A stretch of DNA of 64,000 nucleotides, taken from contig NZ_CP097150.1 of NCBI RefSeq assembly GCF_023370075.1, positions 310,001 through 374,000 of the forward strand, given 5' to 3'. The notes under the pieces are model-generated. The model was not told where the DNA came from, searched no databases, and worked only from the letters and a program-made list of their open reading frames with translations. Shown here in pieces: positions 1 to 8,566 of the stretch (position 1 is the stretch's first letter; every line of letters starts with the position of its first letter). Source of the stretch: Deinococcus sp. QL22. GTDB taxonomy: Bacteria; Deinococcota; Deinococci; Deinococcales; Deinococcaceae. The position numbers and the translations under genes were made by a program.

Positions 1-2
1 AA

Positions 3-143
3 GAGTTGAGCCGGGGCTTCAGCCTCGAGAAAGCGCAGGCGCTCAAGGCCCAGACCTTTGACCGGGCCGCCCTTGGAGCACGTGGGATGGGCTTAGAGCA
101 GCTCGACCAGCTCACCATCGACCTGCTGCTGGGCGTCCGGTAA
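3..143 (+). CDS. xylA: Xylose isomerase, C-terminal end (partial)
   Basis: An open frame enters from the left edge and stops at TAA 141-143. The last 46 residues end in [17 protein letters not shown], which closely matches my memory of the C-terminus of Thermus-type xylose isomerase (GYALERLDQLAVEYLLGVRG). The family converts D-xylose to D-xylulose in the cytoplasm. The frame ends 3 nt before the xylulokinase start, so the two genes form the usual xylA-xylB operon. The catalytic part lies outside the window. Confidence 0.8.
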   Translation, partial: ELSRGFSLEKAQALKAQTFDRAALGARGMGLEQLDQLTIDLLLGVR

Positions 144-146
144 GCC

Positions 147-1601
147 GTGGCTGAGGTGACGCTCGGCCTTGACCTCGGCACCAGTGGCGTCAAGGTGGTG
201 GCGCTTGGTGCGGACGGCCGCACGGTGGTGCAGGCTTCCAGAGCCTACCCGCTGCTGACTCCCCAGCCCGGCTGGACGGAACAGCGGCCAGAGGACTGGG
301 TCGCCGCCAGCGTAGAGGCGTTGCGTGAGGTGGCCGAGGTGCTGCTGGCTGCAGGTCACGTGCCCCTGGCGCTGGGCTTAAGTGGGCAAATGCACGGCGC
401 GGTTTTCTTAGACCAGCATGGCGACCCCCTTCGGCCCGCGCCCCTCTGGAACGACCAGCGCACAGCAGCGGCAGTGGCCGAGATCGAACGCGCCATCCCC
501 CGTGCCGACCTGATTGCCCGCACGGGCAACCGCGCGGTGACCGGGTTTCAATTGCCCAAGCTGCTGTGGCTGCGGCAGACAGAGCCGGAAGTGTTCGCCC
601 GGACACGGCAGGTGCTGTTGCCCAAGGACTACTTGGGCTACGTCTTGACGGGGCAAATGCACACCGAACCTTCCGACGCTTCAGGTGTTGGCGCCCTGAA
701 TCTCAGTTCTCACAGCTGGGATGAGGAGGTCTTGGGGGCCTTGAACCTGCCTTCTCATCTGTTTCCGGACGTGGTGCGCTCTTGGGACACCGTGGGACAC
801 CTCACCGCCTGGGCCGCGCAGCACACGGGTTTGCCGGAGGGGTTGCCGGTGATCGCAGGTGGAGGAGACAACGCCGCTGCAGGCATTGCTCTCGGCCTGA
901 CCGCAGCGCGTCCTGAGCTGGGCAGCGTCAGTCTGGGCACGAGTGGCGTGCTGTTTGCTCCCCTGACCCTGCCGACCCCGGATCCTGAGGGACGAGTCCA
1001 CCTGTTCGCTCATGCGGACGGCGGGTACAACCTGCTCGGGGTGACGCTCGCCTGCGCGGGGGCGCTCCAGTGGCTGCGCGACAAACTCGCGCCCGATACC
1101 AGCTTCGACACGCTGCTGACGGAGGCTGTCAGCGTCCCCGACGGCGCGGACGGCGTAACCTTCCTACCTTACTTGGCTGGGGAGCGTAGCCCGTGGATGG
1201 ATCCGAACCTGCGGGCCAGTTGGACGGGCCTGTCACTGGCGCATGGTCGGGGGCACCTGACCCGGGCGCTGCTGGAGGGCACGGTCATGGCCCTCTCGGA
1301 TACGTTTGAAGTCATGAGACCCCTGGTGAACGTGACGTCGTTCCTGGCCACTGGCGGAGGTGCCCGCAGTGACCTGTGGCTGGGCCTCGTCGCCGGAGGA
1401 CTGGGCTCAGATATTCAGCGGTCTCTGCAGGAGCCGGGCGCTGCAGAGGGAGCCGCAATCTTGGCGATGCCTGCTTCGGGGGTATACCGCACCCTCCAAG
1501 AAGCCATGGAAGCGCTGCGACCTCAGGGCCGCAGCATCCAGGCAGTGGAGACCACCCAAGCCAAGCATCAGCACATTGAAGCATTGAAGCACCAACGCTG
1601 A
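147..1601 (+). CDS. xylB: Xylulokinase
   Basis: This 484-residue FGGY-family sugar kinase phosphorylates D-xylulose to xylulose 5-phosphate for the pentose phosphate pathway. The N-terminal phosphate-binding motif DLGTSG is at residues 9-14, the xylulokinase substrate motif SGQMHG near 79-84, GGGDNAAAG with the likely catalytic Asp near 240, [13 protein letters not shown] near 340-352 and the C-terminal ATP motif [11 protein letters not shown] near 402. The length is normal for XylB. The GTG start is used because it lies 3 nt after xylA; no ATG start gives the full motif. Confidence 0.95.
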   Translation: MAEVTLGLDLGTSGVKVVALGADGRTVVQASRAYPLLTPQPGWTEQRPEDWVAASVEALREVAEVLLAAGHVPLALGLSGQMHGAVFLDQHGDPLRPAPLWNDQRTAAAVAEIERAIPRADLIARTGNRAVTGFQLPKLLWLRQTEPEVFARTRQVLLPKDYLGYVLTGQMHTEPSDASGVGALNLSSHSWDEEVLGALNLPSHLFPDVVRSWDTVGHLTAWAAQHTGLPEGLPVIAGGGDNAAAGIALGLTAARPELGSVSLGTSGVLFAPLTLPTPDPEGRVHLFAHADGGYNLLGVTLACAGALQWLRDKLAPDTSFDTLLTEAVSVPDGADGVTFLPYLAGERSPWMDPNLRASWTGLSLAHGRGHLTRALLEGTVMALSDTFEVMRPLVNVTSFLATGGGARSDLWLGLVAGGLGSDIQRSLQEPGAAEGAAILAMPASGVYRTLQEAMEALRPQGRSIQAVETTQAKHQHIEALKHQR

Positions 1602-1625
1602 AGGCTGAACCGAAAGGATAAAAAA

Positions 1626-1721
1626 GTGTCCCTCAGCGGCAAGAGCTTGACTGATGAATTGGTGAGGGGCCGCTCTCCTGCTGAGATTGAACTTAGCGAA
1701 GGTTCTTTTTTCGTCACGTAA
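1626..1721 (+). CDS. Small ORF, 31 aa, unrecognised
   Basis: A GTG-started frame of 31 codons follows AAAGGA with 6-nt spacing. The product begins MSLSGKSLTDELVRGRSP. It might be a real small protein or the head of a lost transposase gene, and no family can be assigned. The rest of the space up to 1947 shows nothing else. Confidence 0.25.
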   Translation: MSLSGKSLTDELVRGRSPAEIELSEGSFFVT

Positions 1722-1947
1722 ATGAAGAATCTAATCTAGTTGTGCAAAAGGGAAGCCTTTAGCGGTTGACAGCGGAGGCTCAAGCTGCTGTTTGAGACCA
1801 GGATGGTTTCGGCCGCGGCTGGCCGAACACCAGGTGCTTCAGCGTGATCAGCCCGCACTCTCTCCAGCCTTCGTCCTGCCCCCTATCAACTAAGAGAGAC
1901 GGTATGCCCGCCTGAGCCCGCGCTGGAGCCGGCGGGAGAGCGTCTGC

Positions 1948-2154
1948 ATGCCCAAAGACAACATCCTTACTTACCACCAGACCCACCCTTTAGACCTCGT
2001 CACTATTGAAGCCCTGAGACTGAAAGGGCTTCAACCTGCGGACGGTCAACCCGTGGCCGCCCTCTTTAAGCTCCGGACCGGCGACCGTGAACACCTCTGT
2101 GGCTTGTACCGCCGAGCAGACGCGGTGGCGCTGCAGGTCAAACAGCAGCCCTAA
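1948..2154 (+). CDS. Hypothetical small protein, 68 aa
   Basis: The ATG-started frame has a GGGAGAG ribosome-site candidate about 7 nt upstream. The product (MPKDNILTYHQTHPLDLV...) contains LKLRTGDRE-like stretches but no motif I can name. It has no signal peptide or membrane segment. It stands alone between xylB and the TetR gene. Confidence 0.4.
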   Translation: MPKDNILTYHQTHPLDLVTIEALRLKGLQPADGQPVAALFKLRTGDREHLCGLYRRADAVALQVKQQP

Positions 2155-2295
2155 CTGCCCCTAGGGCCAGCTGGACGACAGCCGAGCAGAAAACGGCTGC
2201 CTGCATCCGCACGGCTGCTCGAGCCACAGATCGACTTGCCGCCTGCGAGCAAGGCAAGCAGGATGTTCAGGTCTGCCAGAACGACTGCTTCAATC

Positions 2296-2967
2296 TCAAC
2301 GTGGTGATGATCCTTCCTGAGGGATGTCCTCCAACGTGGTCTTCAGGTAACCGAGCAGCGCCATCCGCACTTGCTGGCGAACGTGCGGATCAGAAGCGGC
2401 GTCTGGCGCGAGGGTATAGAGCGCATCGGAAATGTGAATGGTCATCCGGGCCAGCAACCGGTTGTGCTCCGGAAGGCTTTCTGGGCGCCGCATCAGGGCC
2501 ATATGTTCCAGCCGTTCCTGTATGGCCCTACGAACCGTGAGGCTGGGGTCTCCGGTTGGGCTGTTGGTCAGCAGGAAGCCCAGCAACCCGCCGGATTCCC
2601 GCTGCAATCTGGCATGAACGCCCAGAACCTCATCAATAAGTTCAACCACCGGGCGGTGTGGATAGGCCAGTGCCACATCGAGTTCAGCGCCGAGTCGCTG
2701 CGTCCAGATGATTTGCAGCTCGGACAGCAGCGCTGTCTTGTTAGGGAAAAACTGGTACAGCGATCCCACCGAGACGCCTGCGGTCTCAGCAATCCGGTTG
2801 GTCGTGGCGGCCTCAAAGCCTTCTTCCAGGAAGACCCGAGCGGCGGCCAACAACAGCCGCTCCACCATCTGGCGGCTGCGGGCCTGCTGCGGCCGCTTCC
2901 GCGCTAATAACGCGAGTTCTTCGTCACTTTTTACGACGTTTCTCGTGTTAGCAACACTATTTTTCAC
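2296..2967 (-). CDS. TetR-family transcriptional regulator
   Basis: This is a 223-residue protein with an N-terminal TetR helix-turn-helix at about residues 37-82 (RQMVERLLLAAARVFLEEGFEA, then TTNRIAETAGVSVGSLYQFFPNKTALL) and a helical ligand-binding C-terminal half. It is transcribed away from the hydrolase/SDR/monooxygenase operon, so it probably represses that operon and itself and is relieved by a hydrophobic or cyclic-ketone-like ligand (inference). The only start that keeps the full HTH is GTG at 2967. No ribosome site precedes it, so the message may be leaderless. Confidence 0.88.
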   Translation of the reverse strand: MKNSVANTRNVVKSDEELALLARKRPQQARSRQMVERLLLAAARVFLEEGFEAATTNRIAETAGVSVGSLYQFFPNKTALLSELQIIWTQRLGAELDVALAYPHRPVVELIDEVLGVHARLQRESGGLLGFLLTNSPTGDPSLTVRRAIQERLEHMALMRRPESLPEHNRLLARMTIHISDALYTLAPDAASDPHVRQQVRMALLGYLKTTLEDIPQEGSSPR

Positions 2968-2974
2968 CGTATAG

Positions 2975-3011
2975 AACGCGAGTTGTCAAGATGAGTTTTT
3001 ATTCGCATACT
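2975..3011 (+). promoter_or_regulatory. Promoter and candidate TetR operator for the monooxygenase operon
   Basis: TTGTCA (2983-2988) and CATACT (3006-3011) are separated by exactly 17 nt and read toward the hydrolase gene. The -35 box overlaps AACGCGAGTT (2975-2984), a pseudo-palindrome matching its own reverse complement at 8 of 10 positions. The same 10-mer recurs at 2909-2918 inside the TetR gene, so it is a plausible operator half. Confidence 0.5.
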
Positions 3012-3036
3012 GACACTCTAGCTTAAAGGAGACGCC

Positions 3037-3873
3037 GTGCTTCAACCTGATTTTCTGCAGGTGCAATCTGTCCGAACCCGCCATATCAAGCGGGGCAACG
3101 GTGACCCTGTCGTGCTGTTGCACGGCATCGGGCGCAGTCTTGAAGACTGGTTCGACACGATTCCTGCACTGGCTGAGCGGTACCAGGTGTACGTCCCCGA
3201 CCTGATTGGCTTCGGCCTGACTGACAAGCCGGATGTGCCCTACACCCTGCCAGGACTGGCCCGGTTCGTCCAGCACTACCTCAGTGCGGCCGGTGAGACG
3301 CGCCCGGTGACCCTGATTGGGAACTCCCTGGGCGGCGCGGTCGCGCAGCAATTCGCCGTCATGTATCCAGAACAGACGAAGAACCTCGTGCTGGCCAACA
3401 GTGCTGGTTTTGGACAGGAGGTCGCGGTTGCCCTCCGCCTGCTGGCTGTGCCGCGCCTGGGCGAGCGAATGATGGCCCCGAATCCCCGGAACAGCGCCCG
3501 GGTGGTCAAGAGCCTCTTTCACGATCCACAGTTCGCGACTGCCGAACGCCGCGCGCACGCCCAGTTCCTCGCCGGGCAACCTGGCCGCGCCCTCTCTTAC
3601 CTGCGCGTGGCGCGGTACCTGGGCAGCTGGCGAGGCGTCCATCAGACCTGGCGTGACACCCTCACCCGTCAGCTGGCCAAACAACAGATCCCCACCCTGA
3701 TCGTCTGGGGTGAGCACGACCGGGTGCTGCCGGCCCATCACCTGCGCGCCGCCCAGACGCTGTATCCCCATGCCCGCACCCATCTCTTTGCCTCAACCGG
3801 CCACCTGCCACAAATTGAGCAGGCGTCAGCCTTCAATGCTCTTATCCTCAACTTTCTGGGAGAACACCTATGA
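3037..3873 (+). CDS. Alpha/beta-fold hydrolase
   Basis: This 278-residue serine hydrolase has the oxyanion-hole motif HGIG at residues 29-32, the nucleophile elbow GNSLGG with Ser97, an acid residue in WGEHDRVLP near 228 and the catalytic His in TGHLPQIEQ near 257. It is likely an esterase or C-C hydrolase. AAAGGAGA at 3025-3032 supports the GTG start. It overlaps the following SDR gene by 4 bp (ATGA), so the two are translationally coupled. In this operon it would cleave the ester or lactone formed by the monooxygenase (inference). Confidence 0.88.
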   Translation: MLQPDFLQVQSVRTRHIKRGNGDPVVLLHGIGRSLEDWFDTIPALAERYQVYVPDLIGFGLTDKPDVPYTLPGLARFVQHYLSAAGETRPVTLIGNSLGGAVAQQFAVMYPEQTKNLVLANSAGFGQEVAVALRLLAVPRLGERMMAPNPRNSARVVKSLFHDPQFATAERRAHAQFLAGQPGRALSYLRVARYLGSWRGVHQTWRDTLTRQLAKQQIPTLIVWGEHDRVLPAHHLRAAQTLYPHARTHLFASTGHLPQIEQASAFNALILNFLGEHL

Positions 3874-4724
3874 TTCCTTACACCTTTGCAGGCGGCACCG
3901 CCGTTTTGACTGGAGCGGCCAGCGGGATCGGCAAGGCGCTCGCGATTGACCTTGCCGCACGTGGCAGTCACCTGGCCCTCATCGACCAGAATCAGGCGGG
4001 ACTGGACAGCGTCACCGCCATGTTACAGCGCCAATATCCAGCGCTTCGGGTCACCACCCATGTATTCGATCTGAGCGAGACAGCGAAAATCCCAGAACTC
4101 GCTGACGCCGTGCTGCGCGAACACCGGCGCGTGACCCTTCTGATCAATAACGCGGGTGTAGCTCTGGGCGGCACGTTCGAGGAAATCAGCTTGGAAGACT
4201 TCGAATGGGTGCAGGCCATTAATTTCCGCGCGGTCGTCGCGATGTGCAAAGCGTTCCTGCCCGCACTGAAGGCGGAGCTGTATCCGCACATCGTGAATGT
4301 CTCCAGCCTGTACGGCATTGCCGCTCCTCCTGGACAGATTGCCTACAGCGCCAGCAAGTTCGCTGTGCGCGGCTTCTCAGAGGTTCTCCGCCACGAACTG
4401 GCGCCGCACCACATTGGCGTCACGGTCGTGCATCCAGGAGGTGTCCGCACCGAGATCGCCAACAGCGCTCGGGTGGGCAGAGGCGTCACAGCGAGCGCTC
4501 AGGAAGCCGAAGCTCAGCGTCAGGCCATGAACCGCCTGTTGCGCCTTGAACCAGCGAACGCGGCGCAGCTGATCCTGCGGGGGCTTGAATGCCGGTCTCC
4601 CCGGGTGGTGGTGGGCACCGACGCCAAAGTGGTTGACCTGCTCGTGCGCGCCCTGCCCGGCATGTACTGGCCGGTGCTGAGCCGGGTGCTGTCCTCGCGC
4701 CGAACAGGACCGGGCCGTGGGTAA
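3870..4724 (+). CDS. Short-chain dehydrogenase/reductase
   Basis: This 284-residue classical SDR has the cofactor motif TGAASGIG at residues 14-21, NNAG near 92-95, the catalytic Ser near 145 (VNVSS) and YSASK near 159-163. It interconverts alcohols and ketones with NAD(P)H. It overlaps the hydrolase gene by 4 bp and the monooxygenase gene by 8 bp. It probably supplies or removes the ketone substrate of the neighbouring Baeyer-Villiger enzyme. Confidence 0.92.
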   Translation: MIPYTFAGGTAVLTGAASGIGKALAIDLAARGSHLALIDQNQAGLDSVTAMLQRQYPALRVTTHVFDLSETAKIPELADAVLREHRRVTLLINNAGVALGGTFEEISLEDFEWVQAINFRAVVAMCKAFLPALKAELYPHIVNVSSLYGIAAPPGQIAYSASKFAVRGFSEVLRHELAPHHIGVTVVHPGGVRTEIANSARVGRGVTASAQEAEAQRQAMNRLLRLEPANAAQLILRGLECRSPRVVVGTDAKVVDLLVRALPGMYWPVLSRVLSSRRTGPGRG

Positions 4725-6309
4725 AGGGCGGCAGTTGACCGCGTTAGGTGCAGCGCTGGGCGCCCTTGCTGTAGGCAGCATGTGGCTCCGAGCCACACGA
4801 CGTCGACCAGGACAGGTCTCGTTCCCACATGCGCCGTCAGACGGCCCCTGTCCACTCGACGTACTGATTATCGGGGCAGGCCTATCCGGCATTGGCGCGG
4901 CGCGGCACCTGCTGGCCAAAGCGCCAGATAAACAATTCGAACTGTTGGAGGCCAGAGACGCCATCGGGGGCACGTGGGATCTGTTCCGGTACCCTGGGAT
5001 TCGCTCGGATTCCGACGTGTACACCCTGGGTTACAGCTTCAAGCCCTGGACCGGACACAAGTCCATCGCGGACGGCCCGGACATTCGGGATTACATTCAG
5101 GAGGCGGCCGACGAGGCCGGCATCACGCCGCGTATCCGTTTCGGACACCGAGTGAAGGGCGCCGCGTGGTCGTCCTCGGAGCAGCTCTGGACGGTCACCG
5201 CCGAGCACCGGGACGCCCAGGGTCACCTCCAGCGGGTGACCCGCCAGGCGAAGTTCCTGTTCCTATGCAGTGGCTATTACAGCTATGACGAGGGGCACCG
5301 CCCCGAATTTTCGAACGAGACCGCGTTTCAGGGGCAGATTGTCCACCCTCAGTTCTGGCCAGAAGATCTGGATTACGCGGGCAAACGGGTGGTGGTGATC
5401 GGCAGCGGGGCCACGGCGGTGACGCTCGTTCCGGCACTCGCGGAGCGGGCCGCGCACGTCACCATGCTGCAACGCTCGCCGTCCGACGTGGCCGTCCGAC
5501 CACTGGTAGACCAGACCGCACTCAAGCTTCAGCGGTGGCTCCCAGCACAAACGTCGCACGGGCTGGTGCGCTGGAAGAATATTCTCCTCAGCCTGCTGTA
5601 CTACCAGGTGGCGAGGCGGTACCCCAAAAGGTTCCGGCAGCGCCTGCACCAATCCGCACAGGAATACCTTGGGCATCACTTTGACGCGGCCATGTTCACG
5701 CCTACCTACAACCCTTGGGATCAGCGGGTGTGCGCCGTTCCTGATGGTGACCTGTTCGTGGCGATTCGGGACGGCAGGGCGTCGATCGTGACCGACACGA
5801 TCAAGCGCTTTACCTCGGTCGGCATCGAATTGTCCTCGGGCAAGGCTCTGGACGCTGACCTCGTCGTCACGGCGACTGGGCTCAAGCTGAACGTACTGGG
5901 AAACATTCTGTTCACCGTGGACGAACGACCCATCGATGTCCCCCGAACCCTGGTCTACAAAGGAATGATGCTCAGCGGCGTCCCAAATTTTGCGTATGCC
6001 TTCGGTTACACCAACTCATCGTGGACTCTGAAAGCAGAACTCACCGCAGATTACGTGTGCCGCCTGCTCAATCACATGGACGGGCACGGTCTCACAAGTG
6101 TTGTGCCGCAGGCGGATCCATCTGTGGAAGAGCAGCCTATGCTGAATTTCAGTTCCGGGTATGTCACCCGGAGTGCACACGCTCTTCCCAAGCAGGGGTC
6201 AAAGAGGCCCTGGCAGGTCTATCAGAACTACCTGCTGGACAAATACACCATGCAGCTCTCTCCCCTCAATGACGCCACCCTGAAATTCACGGGCCCCCGC
6301 CAGGTTTAG
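4717..6309 (+). CDS. Flavin-dependent Baeyer-Villiger-type monooxygenase
   Basis: This 530-residue FAD/NADPH monooxygenase has the FAD-binding motif GAGLSG near residues 53-58, the signature FQGQIVHPQFWP (FxGxxxHxxxWP, residues 204-215) diagnostic of Baeyer-Villiger enzymes, and the NADPH-binding motif VIGSGATA near 227. RYPGIRSDSD is also typical. An N-terminal hydrophobic stretch (residues 8-20) precedes the enzyme core. The GTG start overlaps the SDR gene by 8 bp. The hydrolase/SDR/BVMO order resembles the mycobacterial mymA-type operon. The substrate is not predictable. Confidence 0.92.
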   Translation: MGKGRQLTALGAALGALAVGSMWLRATRRRPGQVSFPHAPSDGPCPLDVLIIGAGLSGIGAARHLLAKAPDKQFELLEARDAIGGTWDLFRYPGIRSDSDVYTLGYSFKPWTGHKSIADGPDIRDYIQEAADEAGITPRIRFGHRVKGAAWSSSEQLWTVTAEHRDAQGHLQRVTRQAKFLFLCSGYYSYDEGHRPEFSNETAFQGQIVHPQFWPEDLDYAGKRVVVIGSGATAVTLVPALAERAAHVTMLQRSPSDVAVRPLVDQTALKLQRWLPAQTSHGLVRWKNILLSLLYYQVARRYPKRFRQRLHQSAQEYLGHHFDAAMFTPTYNPWDQRVCAVPDGDLFVAIRDGRASIVTDTIKRFTSVGIELSSGKALDADLVVTATGLKLNVLGNILFTVDERPIDVPRTLVYKGMMLSGVPNFAYAFGYTNSSWTLKAELTADYVCRLLNHMDGHGLTSVVPQADPSVEEQPMLNFSSGYVTRSAHALPKQGSKRPWQVYQNYLLDKYTMQLSPLNDATLKFTGPRQV

Positions 6310-6333
6310 AGACAGATGGATCACTGAACGGGG

Positions 6334-6364
6334 AAGGCCGCCATGATGACGTCATGGCGGCCTT
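6334..6364 (+). terminator. Hairpin terminator after the monooxygenase operon
   Basis: AAGGCCGCCATGA is followed by a 5-nt loop and its exact complement, a 13-bp perfect stem lying 25 bp after the monooxygenase stop. The tail is only weakly T-rich. Confidence 0.7.
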
Positions 6365-6753
6365 CTATCCTCTGCGCGCAGGTTTCCTTGAGAACTGGAC
6401 TTCGAGCCTTGGATGCCGCACTTAACGCTGGCTTCCCGATGAGTGGTTCTCAAGCAAAGTTACGGGGCTGAGCGGAGCTGACCTTGAGGTTGCCGAGGTG
6501 TGGGCGGAGTGGTAGGTGCGTGGGCTTACCGACACCCAGTTTCGCGTGCAGATAGCCGAGCGGAGCGACCTGGTACATCACCTGAAAGGGGTGCAGGTGT
6601 TGGGCGCTCCTGACGTCAACATGATGGTTTTGGCTGTTGATCCCGCGTCCATCTGCACAGCCCGTGCAGCCGTGAAGCCCCTACCAGGAAGCCCGGTCTC
6701 CTTTTTCTGAACCGCGAGGACAGTCATAGGGGTAGGTGGTGTGCCTGAGATGA
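6365..6753. other. Stretch without a supported gene
   Basis: No frame here has convincing composition or a recognisable motif. A 64-codon frame at 6516-6710 lacks a ribosome site and any known feature. The sequence begins the decayed zone that runs to about 8560. Confidence 0.5.
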
Positions 6754-7042
6754 CGCCTGAACGGGATCGAGAACGCCCCCAAATCTCCCAGTGTACATGC
6801 CGGTCGTCTGGGAAAGCTGCTGGACTTCACTGTGAGCGGCAGCTGGGTCACCTTCGATCCCTCCCCGCTGAGCGACTACACCGCGGCCGTCACCGGCCTG
6901 AACGGCCAGACCTACCGTGATGAGAACCGCGGTGACGTCGGAGGTCGCCGCCGAACAGGGCGGCACCTTCACCGACTCGCCACCTGACGTCATCCAGGAC
7001 GGCGACCTCACCACCGGCGAGGTGGACGAACAGATCCCGTGA
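6754..7042 (+). pseudogene. Frameshifted remnant of an unrecognised gene
   Basis: A start-less frame (LNGIENAPKSPSVHAGRLGK..., then FTVSGSWVTFDPSPLSDYT) looks like coding sequence but has no start, and its continuation (VTSEVAAEQGG...DGDLTTGEVDEQIP) lies in another frame after about 6930. It seems to be the broken tail of a beta-rich protein. The family is unknown. Confidence 0.25.
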
Positions 7043-7306
7043 GGTGAGTCCAGACGGTGCCGGTTGCTGGGGTGCGTCGACCGGCCAGCTGTTGAGCACC
7101 ACGTCACTCTTTACCAGGAATCGAGAGCTTTAGGTCAGAACTCCAGGATTTTAGGCAAGCATCTTCCGATCCGGCTTTGTAAACTTCCCTCACGTGTTCG
7201 AGGTCAGGACACATGAGCGGAGAATCGGCACGAGCCGTGTATGAGCAGACAGCTCTTCCCGCCCGATGCACAGTCCCTGCCAACTACGCCTCATATCGTC
7301 CTTTGA

Positions 7307-7441
7307 AAAGTGCTCGACGGTTCAGCCGCCGAGGCGCTGAACTCTGTCACCGACAAGGCGTACCAGACCGTTGGCACTCCAGAAAGCCTGCCAGCGCTCA
7401 AGCTCGGCATCACCGTTCCCAAGGAGGAATTGACGACATGA
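7307..7441 (+). pseudogene. C-terminal gene fragment, 44 aa, unrecognised
   Basis: Directly after a stop at 7304 a frame runs LDGSAAEALNSVTDKAYQTV... to TGA 7439-7441. That stop overlaps the ATG of the next gene (ATGA), the arrangement of two coupled genes, so this is probably the surviving tail of an upstream operon member. I cannot name the family. Confidence 0.3.
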
Positions 7442-7902
7442 CCACGAAACTCAAGTTTGCCCCGCTCGCACTTGCGCTTGCGCTCCTGGCCCCCGCGCCC
7501 ACCTTCGCTCAATCCAGCACGATTCCCAGTACCCCAGCTCAAAGCAGCACGGCTCAGCGCGGCCTGGGCTCTCTCGTCGGGGTCTGGCGCATGACATCGT
7601 TGGAAGTCGGCACCCCAGGAAATCTTTAGCCCATCCCCTACTCCGGCCAGATCGTCTTCACCTCTTCCGGCACCATGCCGGTGCAGGCCATGAACCCCAA
7701 CCGTGCGGCCCCGGACACCGCCTACACGGTGAATGGCTACGAAGCCTTTTACGGAACCGTCCGTGTCAACAACGCGGCCAAGACGTTCGTTGTGACCGTT
7801 GCGTCCTCCCTGGCCCGCGACCTCATCGGACAACGCCTGACGCGCGGCTTCAACGTGTCAGGGAAGACGTTTGTCCTGACGCCAGTCGACCCGAATCGTT
7901 GA
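7438..7902 (+). pseudogene. Secreted lipocalin-like protein, broken by an in-frame TAG
   Basis: The frame starts at ATG 7438 behind AAGGAGG (7421-7427). It has a signal peptide (hydrophobic LALALALLAPAPTFA, cleavage after AFA-Q) and then SLVGVWRMTSLEV, the opening strand of small lipocalin-like domains. A TAG at 7627-7629 interrupts it, and the same frame continues (PYSGQIVFTSSGTMPVQ...) to 7902, about 154 codons in all. A single point mutation would restore the gene, so decay is recent, or the base is wrong in the assembly. Confidence 0.6.
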
Positions 7903-8192
7903 CGTTTCAGCCCCAAGCCCAGCAGGAAGCGCTGCATGCAGCGCGAGACGCCATGGTTGATGCACAAGCGCGGCGCCGCTACCAGCGGCGCGCGGGCATT
8001 GAGGGCACCCTTTCACAGGGGGTTCGAGCCTTCGGACTGAGAAGGTGTCGCTATCGGGGAGTGCAAAAAACGTCTCTCCAGCATGTGTTGATTGCCCTAG
8101 CCACCAATGGAGTTCGGCTCTGTGCCTGGCTGGACGGGGATCGGCCCGTCAGAACCAGGCGCTCGCGCTTCGCTCAATTGCGTGCCGCCTGA
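7899..8192 (+). pseudogene. IS1182-like transposase, C-terminal remnant
   Basis: The 97-codon frame contains YQRRAGIEGTLSQGVRAFGLRRCRYRG followed by KTSLQHVLIALATNGVRLCAWL, characteristic of the C-terminus of IS1182-family DDE transposases (RRAGVEGTISQ...LRRSRYRG...THLQHV). The catalytic N-terminal part is absent. The fragment abuts the lipocalin stop and no terminal repeat is visible. Confidence 0.65.
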
Positions 8193-8408
8193 ATTCGCCA
8201 GCAGAATCCCTTCCCTTTTGCATGCTCAGCGTACGGTCAGGATTGATCTGTGTCGTAACCCCAGAAACGCGCGTTCAGGGAACACGTCGGCGGCGGAACG
8301 GTTGCTGTTGCGCTCGAACTCGTCCGCCCATCCCATGCCCAGTGCGCCCCGGGCTGTGGCCTGACGTCGAACTCTGCCTCCGGCGTCGTGTAGCTTCACA
8401 CGCCGGAG

Positions 8409-8534
8409 GACGCGAATTCCCTGTATGCATTGCCGCTGCTGGCCACCGATGTGTCTCACCTGTCGCCAGCCCTGATCCTGACGTCCGAGTATGACCTGCT
8501 CCGGAATGATGGGGAAGGGGAGGCGGAGTATTGA
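8409..8534 (+). pseudogene. Alpha/beta-hydrolase (HSL-type esterase) C-terminal remnant
   Basis: The frame DANSLYALPLLATDVSHLSPALILTSEYDLLRNDGEGEAEY matches the region around the catalytic Asp of acetyl-esterase/HSL-family hydrolases (SPLLA.DLSGLPPALI.TAEYDPLRDEGE). The nucleophile region and the final His region are missing. It is a decayed fragment only. Confidence 0.55.
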
Positions 8535-8566
8535 AGCGGAAGAAGAGATTTCGTCTCCACCTCTTC

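Noticed and set aside
2986..3783. 265-codon minus-strand frame opposite the hydrolase gene
   Set aside because: It mirrors a well-supported hydrolase with all catalytic motifs; it has no motif, start signal or operon context and is an effect of high GC.
4377..5024. 215-codon minus-strand frame across the SDR/monooxygenase junction
   Set aside because: It lies opposite two certain genes and shows low-complexity Arg/Ser/Pro translation without a ribosome site.
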